Source: G963663775 sp963664255
GTDB lineage: Bacteria > Bacillota > Clostridia > Oscillospirales > Butyricicoccaceae
Reading direction: 5' to 3'
DNA length: 64,000 nucleotides
NCBI GenBank assembly: GCA_963664255.1
Contig: OY760938.1
Coordinates: forward strand, 930,001 to 994,000
This document shows, one piece after another, positions 50,828-60,358 of the stretch (its first letter is position 1; the number at the start of each line of letters is the position of its first letter). Under the pieces are notes generated by a model. The model searched no databases. It was not told where the DNA came from and worked only from the letters and a program-made list of their open reading frames with translations. The position numbers and the translations under genes were made by a program.

Positions 50828-51439
50828 ATGGAACAGGAAATGAAATGGCGTGCCGATGCCGCCATACAGCAGTCTATTTTTGCGTGGTGCGCCCCTCTTT
50901 GTGTGGATGACACGCGCTATCAAATGGATGCCTGCTACTATGACACCCCTGACGGATTTCTCGCGGCACAGCACGCAGGTCTGCGTTTGCGCACAGAAAA
51001 TGGAAAATGCGTTTGCTGCTTAAAATGCGGCGGCGACGTTTCCGAAAGCGGTCTGCACACCCGCGAGGAATATGAATACCCTGCGGACACCATCCGCGAA
51101 GGCGTTGTCCATCTGCTCAAAAAAGCAGGCGCACCCGCCCACATTTGCCTGCCGCTGCTGGAAAAAGGCGTAGATGAAGTTTGCCGGGTGGCATTCACAC
51201 GCACGGCACTGCTTCTGCAAGTGCAGCCCTCACCAGCGCATCCGACAATGACCGCTGAGCTTGCGCTGGACAATGGCGCACTCCATCGCGGGGCGCGCAC
51301 GTGCCCCTTTGCTGAAGTCGAGCTGGAGCACAAATCCGGCGATGTGCAAGCCTTTCTGTCCTTCGCCGCACAGCTGGCGCAGACATTTTACCTGCAGCCG
51401 GAGCCCTTGAGCAAGCTTGCCCGTGCCATTTCTTTATAA
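50828..51439 (+). CDS. CYTH domain protein (triphosphate tunnel enzyme)
   Basis: 203 residues, one base after proA's stop. N-terminal EQEMKWRA is a variant ExExK motif; YYDTPDGFLAAQHAGLRLRTENG and TREEYEYP follow; AEVELEHKSGD is the late Glu-x-Glu strand. The family hydrolyses tripolyphosphate or makes cAMP. Presumed inorganic triphosphatase. Extra Cys residues (CVCCLKC) are unusual. Confidence 0.8.
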   Translation: MEQEMKWRADAAIQQSIFAWCAPLCVDDTRYQMDACYYDTPDGFLAAQHAGLRLRTENGKCVCCLKCGGDVSESGLHTREEYEYPADTIREGVVHLLKKAGAPAHICLPLLEKGVDEVCRVAFTRTALLLQVQPSPAHPTMTAELALDNGALHRGARTCPFAEVELEHKSGDVQAFLSFAAQLAQTFYLQPEPLSKLARAISL

Positions 51440-51486
51440 TCTTCATAGTTTCGCCGGCATTTCCTGCAATTCTACGCGGCTTTGCC

Positions 51487-51515
51487 TTGCAAACATATCA
51501 TATTTATTGTATAAT
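51487..51515 (+). promoter_or_regulatory. putP promoter
   Basis: TTGCAA, 17 bases, TATAAT, followed by AAGGAGGG and the start at 51542. Confidence 0.75.
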
Positions 51516-51541
51516 ATCCTGGTATGTCAAGGAGGGCTTTT

Positions 51542-53041
51542 ATGCAAAACATATCTACAAATATTTATCTGATTCTGGCTTTTGGTACCTATCTTTGCTT
51601 TATGATTGGCATAGGTATGTATTTTTACGGCAAAAACCGCACCACCACAGAATACTTTCTCGGCGGACGCAAGCTTGGCTCTTGGGTCACCTCCATGAGC
51701 GCGCAAGCCTCGGATATGTCCGGCTGGCTGCTGATGGGATTGCCCGGTGCCGCGTATTTATCCGGTCTTTCCTCCGCTTGGATTGCCATTGGTCTTGCCA
51801 TTGGCACCTATCTCAACTGGCGCTTTGTGGCAAAACCCTTGCGTCAATATACCAAGGTGGCTGGCGATGCCATCACATTGCCGCAATTTTTTTCCAATCG
51901 CTTTCGGGATGAAAGTGGCATCATCAATGTGATTGCCTCGCTTTTTATTCTGATTTTCTATTTGTTCTATACCGCATCCGGTTTTGTCGGCGCGGCAAAG
52001 CTGTTTTCCTCCGTCTTCAATCTGCCGTATTGGGCGGCTCTGCTGATTGGCGTTTTGGTCGTGGTTAGCTATACCTTTGCAGGTGGCTTCTCTGCGGTTT
52101 GTTGGACGGACTTTTTCCAAGGGATGCTGATGTTTTTCACGATTCTTGCCGTGCCGATTATCGCGATTCTCTCGCTCGGCGGCCCCATCACCTTTTTCCA
52201 AACCACCGCGCAGCAGCACCCCAACTTTTTGCAGCTGTTTATCGATGGAGAAACCAACCTGCCGCTGTCTGCCATGGGCATTCTCTCTCTTGTGGCATGG
52301 GGCTTGGGCTATTTTGGTCAGCCACATATTTTGGTGCGCTTTATGGGCATTGATTCCCCCGCATCCATCAAAAAATCGCGCCGTATCGCAACCGTTTGGG
52401 TTGTTTTCTCCTTAACCGCCGCTATCTTGATTGGCATTGCAGGTAAAATGTATCTGCCGCAGGACCTCGCCGCAAGCGGTGCGCAGGAAACCGTTTATAT
52501 CACCATGGTGCAGAACATTTTCCCTGTGTTTGTGGGCGGCATTTTCCTCTCTGCAATTTTAGCGGCAATCATGTCCACCGCGGATAGCCAGCTCTTGGTC
52601 ACCGCCTCTGCCATCACTGAAGATTTTTATCACGCGAAGCTGCGCCCGAATGCTTCCGCAAAGGAGCAAATGTGGGTTTCACGTATCTGCGTTGTCGCAG
52701 TAGCACTGGTTGCAGGTGTCATCGCCATGAATCCAGATTCTTCGGTGCTGGATTTGGTGCAGTATGCGTGGGCAGGCTTTGGCGCAACCTTTGGTCCCTT
52801 GGTGCTGTGCTCCTTGCTGTGGAAACGCGCTAACCGCCATGGTGCGCTGGCAGGCATTTTGGTCGGCGGTGCAGTGGACATCGTTTGGTCGCAGCTGTCC
52901 GGCGGCATCTTCGATTTGTATGAAATCGTGCCCGGCTTCCTGTGCTCTCTGGCGGCGATTATCATTGTCAGCCTGCTGACTGCGGCACCGGATGCTGAGA
53001 TTCAGCACGAATTTGACACGTACCACGAGTGTGTAGACTAA
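51542..53041 (+). CDS. putP: Sodium/proline symporter
   Basis: 499 residues from the ATG at 51542. Thirteen membrane helices. TTEYFLGGRKLGSWVTSMSAQASDMSGWLLMGLPGAAYLSG matches the PutP region that binds sodium and proline, and GGFSAVCWTDFFQGMLM and MSTADSQLLVTASAITEDFY follow. Located after proBA, which fits proline metabolism, though it has its own promoter. Confidence 0.92.
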   Translation: MQNISTNIYLILAFGTYLCFMIGIGMYFYGKNRTTTEYFLGGRKLGSWVTSMSAQASDMSGWLLMGLPGAAYLSGLSSAWIAIGLAIGTYLNWRFVAKPLRQYTKVAGDAITLPQFFSNRFRDESGIINVIASLFILIFYLFYTASGFVGAAKLFSSVFNLPYWAALLIGVLVVVSYTFAGGFSAVCWTDFFQGMLMFFTILAVPIIAILSLGGPITFFQTTAQQHPNFLQLFIDGETNLPLSAMGILSLVAWGLGYFGQPHILVRFMGIDSPASIKKSRRIATVWVVFSLTAAILIGIAGKMYLPQDLAASGAQETVYITMVQNIFPVFVGGIFLSAILAAIMSTADSQLLVTASAITEDFYHAKLRPNASAKEQMWVSRICVVAVALVAGVIAMNPDSSVLDLVQYAWAGFGATFGPLVLCSLLWKRANRHGALAGILVGGAVDIVWSQLSGGIFDLYEIVPGFLCSLAAIIIVSLLTAAPDAEIQHEFDTYHECVD

Positions 53042-53061
53042 AAAGGGACGGGATTTCCAAC

Positions 53062-53973
53062 ATGACACGCTTTTCACCTTTTGCAAAATCGGCTTCCTTG
53101 CGGCAGCTTCGGAAGAAATTTCTTTTCATCGTGCTTGCCGCCGTACTCGCCGGCGCCAACATGGTGTATTCCGGCGTGCAGAGCAACCTTTTTTCCTCGT
53201 CCTCTGCCGCGACAGCGGTTTCGCAGGACACAACGGTGCATTTCATCGATGTTGGACAAGGTGACAGCGAACTGATTCAATCCGGTAAGGATGCCATTTT
53301 GATTGATGGCGGGCCGGCTTCTTCTTCCAAAAAGCTGCTTACCTATTTGGAAGAGCAAGGCATTTCGCACTTGTCTGCAGTGATTGCCACACATCCACAC
53401 GAAGACCACATCGGTGGTTTGTCCGCTGTATTGCAGCGTTTTTCCGTTGACACCATTTATATGCCAAACTGCACACAGACCACCGCAACCTATGGCAAGC
53501 TGCTGGACGCCATTGAGGACAACCATGTCACCGCAGTGGTTCCAATCCCTGGCGATGTTGTAACACTTTCCACAGGCGCAACACTGCAATTTTTATATCC
53601 CGACCCCACTGCAACCTTTGAGGAGCTCAACAATTATTCCCTTGTTTCGATGCTCACCGCTGGTACACATCGTATTTTGTTCACCGGAGATGCAGAAGCG
53701 CAGGCAGAGGAAACTCTGCTTTCCAGCGGTGTTTCCCTTTCGTGCGAGGTGGTAAAAATCGGTCACCACGGCAGTCGTTCCTCCTCAACGCTTGCATTCT
53801 TGCAGCAGCTTGGTGCGAAAACCGCCATTATTTCGTGTGCCGCAGACAACACGTATGGGTTTCCCCACGTGGAAACCTTGGAAAATTTAAAAAACGCAGG
53901 GATTGCTGATGTTCGCCGTACCGATGAGCAAGGCACCATTGTGATGACATTCCCTGCATCCACACCCGCATAG
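53062..53973 (+). CDS. ComEC-like metallo-beta-lactamase hydrolase
   Basis: 303 residues from the ATG at 53062. One membrane helix (about 20-37) places the rest outside. FIDVGQGDSELIQ, then IATHPHEDHIGGL (metal-binding His101, His103, Asp105, His106), RILFTGDAEAQAEETLL and KIGHHGSRSSS are the ComEC/Rec2 C-terminal type MBL signatures. It may be an exported nuclease or phosphodiesterase. Followed by DUF3006, its usual partner. Confidence 0.85.
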   Translation: MTRFSPFAKSASLRQLRKKFLFIVLAAVLAGANMVYSGVQSNLFSSSSAATAVSQDTTVHFIDVGQGDSELIQSGKDAILIDGGPASSSKKLLTYLEEQGISHLSAVIATHPHEDHIGGLSAVLQRFSVDTIYMPNCTQTTATYGKLLDAIEDNHVTAVVPIPGDVVTLSTGATLQFLYPDPTATFEELNNYSLVSMLTAGTHRILFTGDAEAQAEETLLSSGVSLSCEVVKIGHHGSRSSSTLAFLQQLGAKTAIISCAADNTYGFPHVETLENLKNAGIADVRRTDEQGTIVMTFPASTPA

Positions 53974-53996
53974 ACAGAAAAGGAGGCTTGCGCGGC

Positions 53997-54224
53997 ATGA
54001 AAAAAACTGCAGTTGTAGACCGTTTTGAAGGCGATTTTGTGATTTTAGACGCCGATGACAGCATGATTTCTATCCCTCTCACAAGCGCACCGAAGATGCT
54101 GGCAGAAGGTATGGTCGTTGAATATGACGGCGACACCATTTTGCGTATTGATATGGAGGAAACAGAACGGCGCGAACGCGATATGCAGCGACGTTTTGAG
54201 CGCATTCTTGGAAAAGACGATTAA
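53997..54224 (+). CDS. DUF3006 protein
   Basis: 75 residues, MKKTAVVDRFEGDFVILDADDSMISIP..., with GGAGG upstream. Matches DUF3006, small proteins found next to ComEC-like MBL genes in Firmicutes. Function unknown; co-transcription with the MBL gene is likely (23-base gap). Confidence 0.8.
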   Translation: MKKTAVVDRFEGDFVILDADDSMISIPLTSAPKMLAEGMVVEYDGDTILRIDMEETERRERDMQRRFERILGKDD

Positions 54225-54254
54225 AAACAAATGCTATAGAAGGAGACTCATTGC

Positions 54255-55517
54255 ATGGAAAAGAAACCATTTGTGTCTTTGACGCAGGTGCAGGAGCTTG
54301 CAAAGACCTATCCCACCCCATTCCATCTGTATGATGAAAAAGGGATTCGCGAAAATGCACGCCGCGTCAAAGCAGCTTTTTCTTGGAATCCAAATTTCCG
54401 CGAATATTTTGCGGTAAAGGCAACGCCAAACCCGCGCCTTTTGCAGATTTTGAATGAAGAAGGCTTTGGCACGGACTGCTCCAGCTACACCGAACTGCTG
54501 ATGAGCGAAGCGTGCGGCATCACAGGGCATGACATCATGTTTTCCTCCAACGTGACCCCCCCGCAGGATTTTCAGCTGGCGGCAAAGCTTGGTGCAATCA
54601 TCAACTTTGATGACATCACCCACATTGATTTTTATGAACAATATGCGCCATTTCAGGAAACCATGAGCTGCCGATTCAATCCCGGCGGTGATTTCAAAAT
54701 CAACAACGAAATCATGGATACCCCTTCTGAAGCAAAGTACGGCTTGACCCGCGCGCAGATGACCGAAGCGTTTTTGAAGCTCAAGGAAAAAGGCGTCAAG
54801 CACTTTGGTATTCATGCTTTTTTGGCATCCAACACTGTGGCAAATGAATATTATCCCGCACTTGCGCGCATTTTGTTCCAGACCGCAGTAGACCTGCAAA
54901 AGGAAACTGGCGTGCACATTGCTTTCATCAATCTGTCTGGCGGCGTGGGCATTCCATATCGTCCGGAACAGAACGCTAGCGATATTATGGCAATCGGCGA
55001 AGGGGTTCACAAGGCATTTGATGATATTTTGGTGCCGGCAGGAATGTCTGATGTGGCGATTTACACCGAAATGGGTCGCTTCATTCTCGCACCATATGGG
55101 CACTTGATTACCCAGTGCATCCATGAAAAGCACACCCATAAGGAATACATCGGCTGTGATGCCTGCGCAGCAAACCTAATGCGCCCCGCGATGTATGGTG
55201 CATATCATCACATTACGGTGCTGGGCAAAGAAGCTGCACCCTGTGACCACAAATATGATGTCACCGGCGGACTGTGCGAAAACAACGATAAATTCGCCAT
55301 CGACCGTATGCTGCCGGAAATCAACATCGGTGATTATCTTTGCATTCACGACACTGGTGCGCATGGCTTCTCCATGGGCTATAACTACAATGGCAAGCTG
55401 CGTTCTGCTGAAGTTTTGCTGCGTGAGGATGGCTCCAGCGAGCTGATTCGCCGTGCAGAAACACCGGAAGACTATTTTGCAACCTTTGACTTCACCGGTC
55501 TTTTCGATAAGAAATAA
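54255..55517 (+). CDS. lysA: Diaminopimelate decarboxylase
   Basis: 420 residues, fold-type III PLP enzyme. PLP Lys55 in YFAVKATPNP, GTDCSSYTELL, LSGGVGIPYRP, EMGRFILAPYG and active-site Cys in VTGGLCENNDKF. It removes CO2 from meso-diaminopimelate to give lysine. Ends with YFATFDFTG. No L-box riboswitch is visible in the 30-base gap before it. Confidence 0.9.
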   Translation: MEKKPFVSLTQVQELAKTYPTPFHLYDEKGIRENARRVKAAFSWNPNFREYFAVKATPNPRLLQILNEEGFGTDCSSYTELLMSEACGITGHDIMFSSNVTPPQDFQLAAKLGAIINFDDITHIDFYEQYAPFQETMSCRFNPGGDFKINNEIMDTPSEAKYGLTRAQMTEAFLKLKEKGVKHFGIHAFLASNTVANEYYPALARILFQTAVDLQKETGVHIAFINLSGGVGIPYRPEQNASDIMAIGEGVHKAFDDILVPAGMSDVAIYTEMGRFILAPYGHLITQCIHEKHTHKEYIGCDACAANLMRPAMYGAYHHITVLGKEAAPCDHKYDVTGGLCENNDKFAIDRMLPEINIGDYLCIHDTGAHGFSMGYNYNGKLRSAEVLLREDGSSELIRRAETPEDYFATFDFTGLFDKK

Positions 55518-55539
55518 TTGCATATTCGCGCATTAGCGT

Positions 55540-55579
55540 TGAAAAGCCGAAATCCCTTACAGGGATTTCGGCTTTTCTG
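55540..55579. terminator. Bidirectional terminator
   Basis: A 16-bp stem (AAAAGCCGAAATCCC and complement) with five-base loop between convergent lysA and the gene at 55557; its left arm side is the 3' end of that gene. Confidence 0.88.
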
Positions 55580-55964
55580 ATTCCACTTCTTCTATTTTGA
55601 CTTTTCGTGCAATTAAAATCATACAGCCTGCCATACGCACCGCTTCGTGCAGCTTTGCCTCTGAAAGCTCCAGCTTCATGCGCACCAAGGCTTCTTTTTT
55701 GGTGTAATCTACTGTTGCCCAAACCCCTGGCAACGCGTTGAGCCGCTGCTCCACACGATGCGCCGTACTGCGGTCGTCCACCCCATCCAAAATAATCAGC
55801 ACACAGTGCGGGTAATGTGTCGGGTCACGGTCACCCCTATCTACAGTGCTCTCGATGGTTTTGGCAGGGCGGATTTCATCCAAAATGCGCCATCTCCGAA
55901 ACAATCGCAACGTTGTCAGTAAAATAATCAAAAAACCTGTCACAATCATCCATTTGGCTTGCAT
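55557..55964 (-). CDS. Membrane-anchored HMA-like fold protein
   Basis: 135 residues. One membrane helix (5-20) then a beta-alpha-beta domain (CVLIILDGVDDRSTAHRVEQRLNALPGVWATVDYTKKEALVRM) shaped like a heavy-metal-associated domain but without the CxxC metal site. Shares a gap of 14 bases with the deaminase gene upstream. Function unknown. Confidence 0.5.
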   Translation of the reverse strand: MQAKWMIVTGFLIILLTTLRLFRRWRILDEIRPAKTIESTVDRGDRDPTHYPHCVLIILDGVDDRSTAHRVEQRLNALPGVWATVDYTKKEALVRMKLELSEAKLHEAVRMAGCMILIARKVKIEEVESEKPKSL

Positions 55965-55978
55965 CAGAACACCTCCTC

Positions 55979-57256
55979 CTATCTGCCTGCTCGCATACGC
56001 CTGATGCAGGCATTTGCATATGCATAAATCCGTTCCGGGTTTTCTCCGACAAAGTACTGTCCGTCCTCATACAGTATTTTGCCTGCGACCATGGTCAGCC
56101 GAACGTTCTGTTTGCTGCCACTATATACTAAATTCTTAACCAAATGATTTTCCGGCTGCATATTGGGCTGCTGCAAATCTATGCGAATCAAATCCGCTTG
56201 CTTGCCCACCGCCAAACAGTCACAGTCCGGCAGCTCCATCGCCTGTGCACCGCCAACCGTTGCCATTTGCAGCACGTGCTGTGCGTCCATCGCCGCAGCA
56301 TCTTTGTTCTGTAGCTTTTGCAGCGCGGTCACCAAAAACATTTCGCGGAACATATCCAGACAGTTGTTGCTCGCCGGCCCGTCCGTTCCAATCGCTAGGC
56401 GGATGCCCTGTGCCTGCATCTGGCAAAGTGGCGCAATTCCACTGGCAAGCTTGCAGTTTGACGCGGGATTTGTGACCACGAAAAGCCCTTTCTCGCGAAA
56501 AATCCGCAAATCCTCTGCCGACATATGAATGCAGTGAAAGCCACCGCCGCCATACTCATATAGTCCCAACTGTTCAAAATAAGCGGTTGGCGTTTTGCCG
56601 TGTCGCTCGATACAGGCGCGGACTTCCGCGGCTGTTTCCGAACTGTGCGTCCAAACCGAAGCGTGAAATGCCTGTGCCAACTCCGCGACCCCTTTGAGCA
56701 GCGTTTCCGAAGTCGTATATTCGGCGTGGAATCCCAACCGATAGCCGAGCCTTCCCCCTTTTGCATTGTATCGACGATAGCAGTCCTCCTGCTCTGCCAA
56801 GGAGCTGGTGAAATCATTGAGCGGTGCGGCGAGTACCGTGCGAAATCCTGTGTCCAAACTTGCCTGTGCAATGGCGTCTGGTCTGGCGTACATATCAAAA
56901 TTTGCCGTGATACCCGAGGTCAAATATTCCAAAATGGCAAGTCGCGACAGCTCATAGATGTCCTGCTCCTGCAACTGTGCTTCCATCGGGAAAACCTGCT
57001 CGTGCAGCCATTCGGAAAGCGGCAAATCATCTGCAAAAGAGCGCAAAAAGGTCATTGCCGAATGGGTATGCGCATTTTTAAACCCCGGCATCAGCAAATC
57101 ATTGTTGCAGTCAATCTGCCTTTCCCACGCAAAGGATGCTGGCTTTTCCGCACCGATATAGGAAATGCGGTCATCTTCTACCCACAATTCACCTTGCTGA
57201 ATGGAAAAATCCTGTTCCATCGTTAAAATGCGGGCATTATACAAGCGAATTTTCAC
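55979..57256 (-). CDS. mtaD: Amidohydrolase, probable MTA/SAH deaminase
   Basis: 425 residues. Zinc His63 and His65 in NAHTHSAMTF, HAEYT and HSSET in the middle, IHMSAED and GTDGPASNN late, as in the 5-methylthioadenosine/S-adenosylhomocysteine deaminase group of the TrzA/AtzA family. It would clear methylthioadenosine or S-adenosylhomocysteine. The purine nucleoside phosphorylase next to it acts on the product class. Substrate is inferred. Confidence 0.82.
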   Translation of the reverse strand: MKIRLYNARILTMEQDFSIQQGELWVEDDRISYIGAEKPASFAWERQIDCNNDLLMPGFKNAHTHSAMTFLRSFADDLPLSEWLHEQVFPMEAQLQEQDIYELSRLAILEYLTSGITANFDMYARPDAIAQASLDTGFRTVLAAPLNDFTSSLAEQEDCYRRYNAKGGRLGYRLGFHAEYTTSETLLKGVAELAQAFHASVWTHSSETAAEVRACIERHGKTPTAYFEQLGLYEYGGGGFHCIHMSAEDLRIFREKGLFVVTNPASNCKLASGIAPLCQMQAQGIRLAIGTDGPASNNCLDMFREMFLVTALQKLQNKDAAAMDAQHVLQMATVGGAQAMELPDCDCLAVGKQADLIRIDLQQPNMQPENHLVKNLVYSGSKQNVRLTMVAGKILYEDGQYFVGENPERIYAYANACIRRMRAGR

Positions 57257-57284
57257 AAAAAACCACCTCCTTTTGGGGAAATCG

Positions 57285-58109
57285 TCAATCTGCTTGGGCG
57301 ATTTGCAAAATAGACGCGGTCACCAATCGCTCAAACTGCGGTGCTGCGCGGTCTGCCACTGCGCTGACTTCGGTGTGCGAAAGCGGGGTTTTCGAAATGC
57401 CGCTTGCCATGTTGGAAATGCAGGAAATTCCGCACACCTGCATCCCCATATGCCGCGCCGCGATTGCTTCACACGCTGTGCTCATGCCCACTGCATCTGC
57501 ACCAAAGACGCGAAACATCCGAATTTCTGCCGGTGTTTCATACTGCGGGCCTGTGGTCTGGAGATAGACCCCTTCCTGCAAGGCTATCGCCTGTTCGGCT
57601 GCCGCCATGCGGATTTTCTCCTGCAACACATGGCTGTATATCGCGCTCATATCCGGAAACCGCGGCCCTATTGTGTCGAGATTTTCGCCACGCAGCGGAG
57701 AAGGCACAAAGCTTGCAATTTGGTCGGTTATCAGCATGAAATCACCTGCTGAAAAGGTGGTATTGATACCCCCTGAAGCGTTGGTCAAAAACAACGTTTT
57801 TGCGCCCAATTTGCCCATCAAGCGAATTGACAGCACAACCTCCTGCATCGCATAGCCTTCATAATAATGCACGCGCCCCTGCATCACCACAATCGGCACG
57901 TTTTCCACATATCCAAACACAAACCGCCCGCGATGTCCCGCCACAGTGGAGGTTGGAAATCCTGATATGTCATGATAATCCACCGAAGCCACCATGCGAA
58001 TCCGCTCTGCATAATTGCCCAGACCAGACCCCAGCACGAGCGCGATTTCCGGCACAAAATCCGTATGCGCGCGGATGTCTTCCAGACACGCCTGCAATCG
58101 TTGTTCCAT
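57285..58109 (-). CDS. punA: Purine nucleoside phosphorylase
   Basis: 274 residues, trimeric NP-I family. LVLGSGLGNYAERI (phosphate-binding GSGLG at 27-31), VAGHRGRFVFG, MQGRVHYYEGYAMQEV, TNASGGIN, GPQYETPAEIR and GMSTACEAIAARHMG are its signatures. It splits guanosine and inosine with phosphate. It lies 28 bases before the deaminase on the same strand. Confidence 0.92.
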   Translation of the reverse strand: MEQRLQACLEDIRAHTDFVPEIALVLGSGLGNYAERIRMVASVDYHDISGFPTSTVAGHRGRFVFGYVENVPIVVMQGRVHYYEGYAMQEVVLSIRLMGKLGAKTLFLTNASGGINTTFSAGDFMLITDQIASFVPSPLRGENLDTIGPRFPDMSAIYSHVLQEKIRMAAAEQAIALQEGVYLQTTGPQYETPAEIRMFRVFGADAVGMSTACEAIAARHMGMQVCGISCISNMASGISKTPLSHTEVSAVADRAAPQFERLVTASILQIAQAD

Positions 58110-58261
58110 CCTAAGTCCTTCCTTGCGTATCCTGCACGCACTCCACGTATTTGTATATAGTATACCAATTTTCCGCAGGAAAATCCAGCTTCTATTGTGG
58201 GTTTTTTGCAGAAAAAGGCATCCTGCATATCCTCTGCAAGATGCCCTGTGTTTTTTGGGGA

Positions 58262-58714
58262 TTATAGCGAATCTCGCACCAGCTGCCCATAGGGAAGTGA
58301 TTTGTACCCAAGCCTCGAATAGAGTGCCGCCGCTTTTTCATTACGCGGCGCAACCTCCAGACGAAATCGCTTGGCTTCCGGCCAACGGCAGTGCACCGCT
58401 TGCAAAAGTGCTGTGCCGACCCCCTGTCCGCGCGTGGCATCTGAAACATATAATTCTTCAATCCACACCGTCAGCCCGCCGGCTTCATTTGACCAGGTCA
58501 GTGCCAGCATGGCAAATCCAACTGGCGTTTCGTCCTGCTCGGCAATCAAGCAATCCACATAGGGCGAATGCTCCATCAAGGCTGCAAAGGTCGCGCGTGC
58601 GTGCGACATCGGCACAGGATGCTCCACCCCTTCGGTGTGATAAAACGCATTCATCAGCGCAAGAAATGCAGCCTCATCCTTGACTTCTATTTTACGAATC
58701 TGCACGTTTGACAC
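58262..58714 (-). CDS. GNAT family acetyltransferase
   Basis: 150 residues (or 147 from the GTG at 58705, better spaced from AGGAGG). VWIEELYVSDATRGQGVGTALLQAV carries the acetyl-CoA binding Arg-x-x-Gly-x-Gly site, and FRLEVAPRNEKAAALYSRLGYK the last conserved part. Substrate unknown. Follows metY in the same direction. Confidence 0.85.
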   Translation of the reverse strand: MSNVQIRKIEVKDEAAFLALMNAFYHTEGVEHPVPMSHARATFAALMEHSPYVDCLIAEQDETPVGFAMLALTWSNEAGGLTVWIEELYVSDATRGQGVGTALLQAVHCRWPEAKRFRLEVAPRNEKAAALYSRLGYKSLPYGQLVRDSL

Positions 58715-58729
58715 TCCTCCTGAAAACGC

Positions 58730-59995
58730 TTACATCTGCGTAAGTGCTTGTTCCAAATCTGCAATGATGTCCTCCACGTGCTCCAGACCCACAGAAATAC
58801 GCACCAGACCAGGTTCGATGCCTGCCGCCACGAGCTGTTCATCCGTCAACTGGCGATGGGTTTCGCTTGCAGGATGCAGTACGCAGGTGCGAATGTCGGC
58901 AACATGGACTTCGTTCGATGCCAATTTTAAGCTGTCCATAAACCGCATTGCCGCATTGCGACCTGCCTTGATGTTGACAGACATGACACCAGATGTGCCC
59001 TTTGGCAGATATTTTTGCGCCAACGCATGATATTTATCACCCGCAAGCCCCGGATACCGCACTTCTGAAATCTTATCATTCCCCAGCAGATACTGCGCCA
59101 CCTTTTCTGCATTGCGGCAATACTGCTCCATACGCACTGGCAGGGTTTCCAACCCCAAATTCAGCAAAAATGCTGAATGCGCCGCAGGATAACATCCAAA
59201 ATCACGCATCAGCTGCATCCGTGCCTTTATGATATAGGCAATCGCCCCAAAGTCACGGGTATACACTACTCCATGATAGCTTTCGTCCGGCTCGGTGAAG
59301 TCTGGAAATTTGCCGCTCGCCGCCCAGTCAAATTTGCCGGAATCCACAATGGCACCGCCCACCTGCACCGCGTGCCCATCCATATATTTGGAGGTGGAAT
59401 GGATGACAATATCCGCACCGAATTCGATGGGACGGCACAGCACAGGGGTTGCAAAGGTGTTGTCCACAATCAGCGGCAGTCCGTTTTGATGCGCAATGTC
59501 CGCCCATTTTTCTATATCAAACACAGTCAGTGCAGGGTTTGCCAGTGTTTCGCCAAAAACCGCTTTGGTATTGGGGCGAATCAGTGCCTGAATTTCCTCT
59601 GCCGTTGCCTCTGGACGCACCCAAATGCACTCAATGCCCAGCTTTTTCAGTGTCACACCAAACAGATTGATAGAACCACCATAAATCGTGGTCACCGACA
59701 GAAAGCTGTCCCCCGCCGAGCAGATGTTCAAAATGGACAGCAACGCCGCCGCCTGCCCGCTTGAGGTCAGCATCGCCGCCGCGCCCCCCTCGAGGGCTGC
59801 AATCTTTTTTTCTACCGCATCGCACGTGGGGTTTGCAAAACGGGAATACATAAATTCGGTAGGCATATCAAACAGTGCCGCGACATGCTCTGTCGAATCA
59901 AAACGATAGGTCGTGCTCTGCACGATGGGCATCACACGCGGTGCACCGTTTTCCGGCGTATATCCCGCATGCAGACATTGGGTTTCCAGCTTCAT
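58730..59995 (-). CDS. metY: O-acetylhomoserine (thiol)-lyase
   Basis: 421 residues, Cys/Met metabolism PLP enzyme. PIVQSTTYRFDSTEHVAALF at the start, SSGQAAALLSILNIC, the PLP Lys in HSTSKYMDGH (about residue 203), and EVHVADIRTCVLHPASETHRQL near the end, where MetY and its relatives are most alike. It makes homocysteine from O-acetylhomoserine and sulfide. Leader is short, with no SAM riboswitch. Confidence 0.92.
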   Translation of the reverse strand: MKLETQCLHAGYTPENGAPRVMPIVQSTTYRFDSTEHVAALFDMPTEFMYSRFANPTCDAVEKKIAALEGGAAAMLTSSGQAAALLSILNICSAGDSFLSVTTIYGGSINLFGVTLKKLGIECIWVRPEATAEEIQALIRPNTKAVFGETLANPALTVFDIEKWADIAHQNGLPLIVDNTFATPVLCRPIEFGADIVIHSTSKYMDGHAVQVGGAIVDSGKFDWAASGKFPDFTEPDESYHGVVYTRDFGAIAYIIKARMQLMRDFGCYPAAHSAFLLNLGLETLPVRMEQYCRNAEKVAQYLLGNDKISEVRYPGLAGDKYHALAQKYLPKGTSGVMSVNIKAGRNAAMRFMDSLKLASNEVHVADIRTCVLHPASETHRQLTDEQLVAAGIEPGLVRISVGLEHVEDIIADLEQALTQM

Positions 59996-60044
59996 GAGCC
60001 ATTTTCCTCCAGTATCGAACGAAATTACAAATTATTTTTACCAT

Positions 60045-60073
60045 ATTGTATCATGTGCACTTGTTAAGCACAA
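60045..60073 (-). promoter_or_regulatory. metY promoter
   Basis: On the minus strand TTGTGC, 17 bases, TACAAT. Back to back with the promoter of the gene at 60149. Confidence 0.55.
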
Positions 60074-60081
60074 GAGAAACC

Positions 60082-60110
60082 TTGCCCCAACGGTTTTTGA
60101 CTGTTATAAT
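60082..60110 (+). promoter_or_regulatory. UPF0291-cca operon promoter
   Basis: TTGCCC, 17 bases, TATAAT, nine bases after the metY -35 box; the two divergent promoters may share control. Confidence 0.7.
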
Positions 60111-60148
60111 GAAAGAAATAAAAACCCCCTCGAAAAGGAGTTTTCACG

Positions 60149-60358
60149 ATGGAACAATCCAAACTGGAGCGCATCAATGCGCTTGCCAAAAAAGCCAAGC
60201 TGGAAGGGCTGACCGATGCTGAAAAAATCGAACAGCAAGCCCTGCGCGAAGAATATATCAAAGCCTATCGTGCCAACTTAAAGGCACAGCTCGATAACAC
60301 CGTTGTACTGCAGCCAGATGGTTCTGCGATGCGTCTGCGCTCCAAAAAATCAAAATGA
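60149..60358 (+). CDS. DUF896/UPF0291 protein (YnzC-like)
   Basis: 69 residues: KLERINALAKKAKLEGLTDAEKIEQQALREEYIKAYR, the exact pattern of the YnzC/DUF896 family, small helical proteins linked to the SOS response or stress in Bacillus. First gene of an operon with cca. AAAAGGAG upstream. Confidence 0.9.
   Translation: MEQSKLERINALAKKAKLEGLTDAEKIEQQALREEYIKAYRANLKAQLDNTVVLQPDGSAMRLRSKKSK

Noticed and set aside
54234..55139. 301-codon minus-strand frame
   Set aside because: Antisense to lysA, which has clear catalytic motifs.
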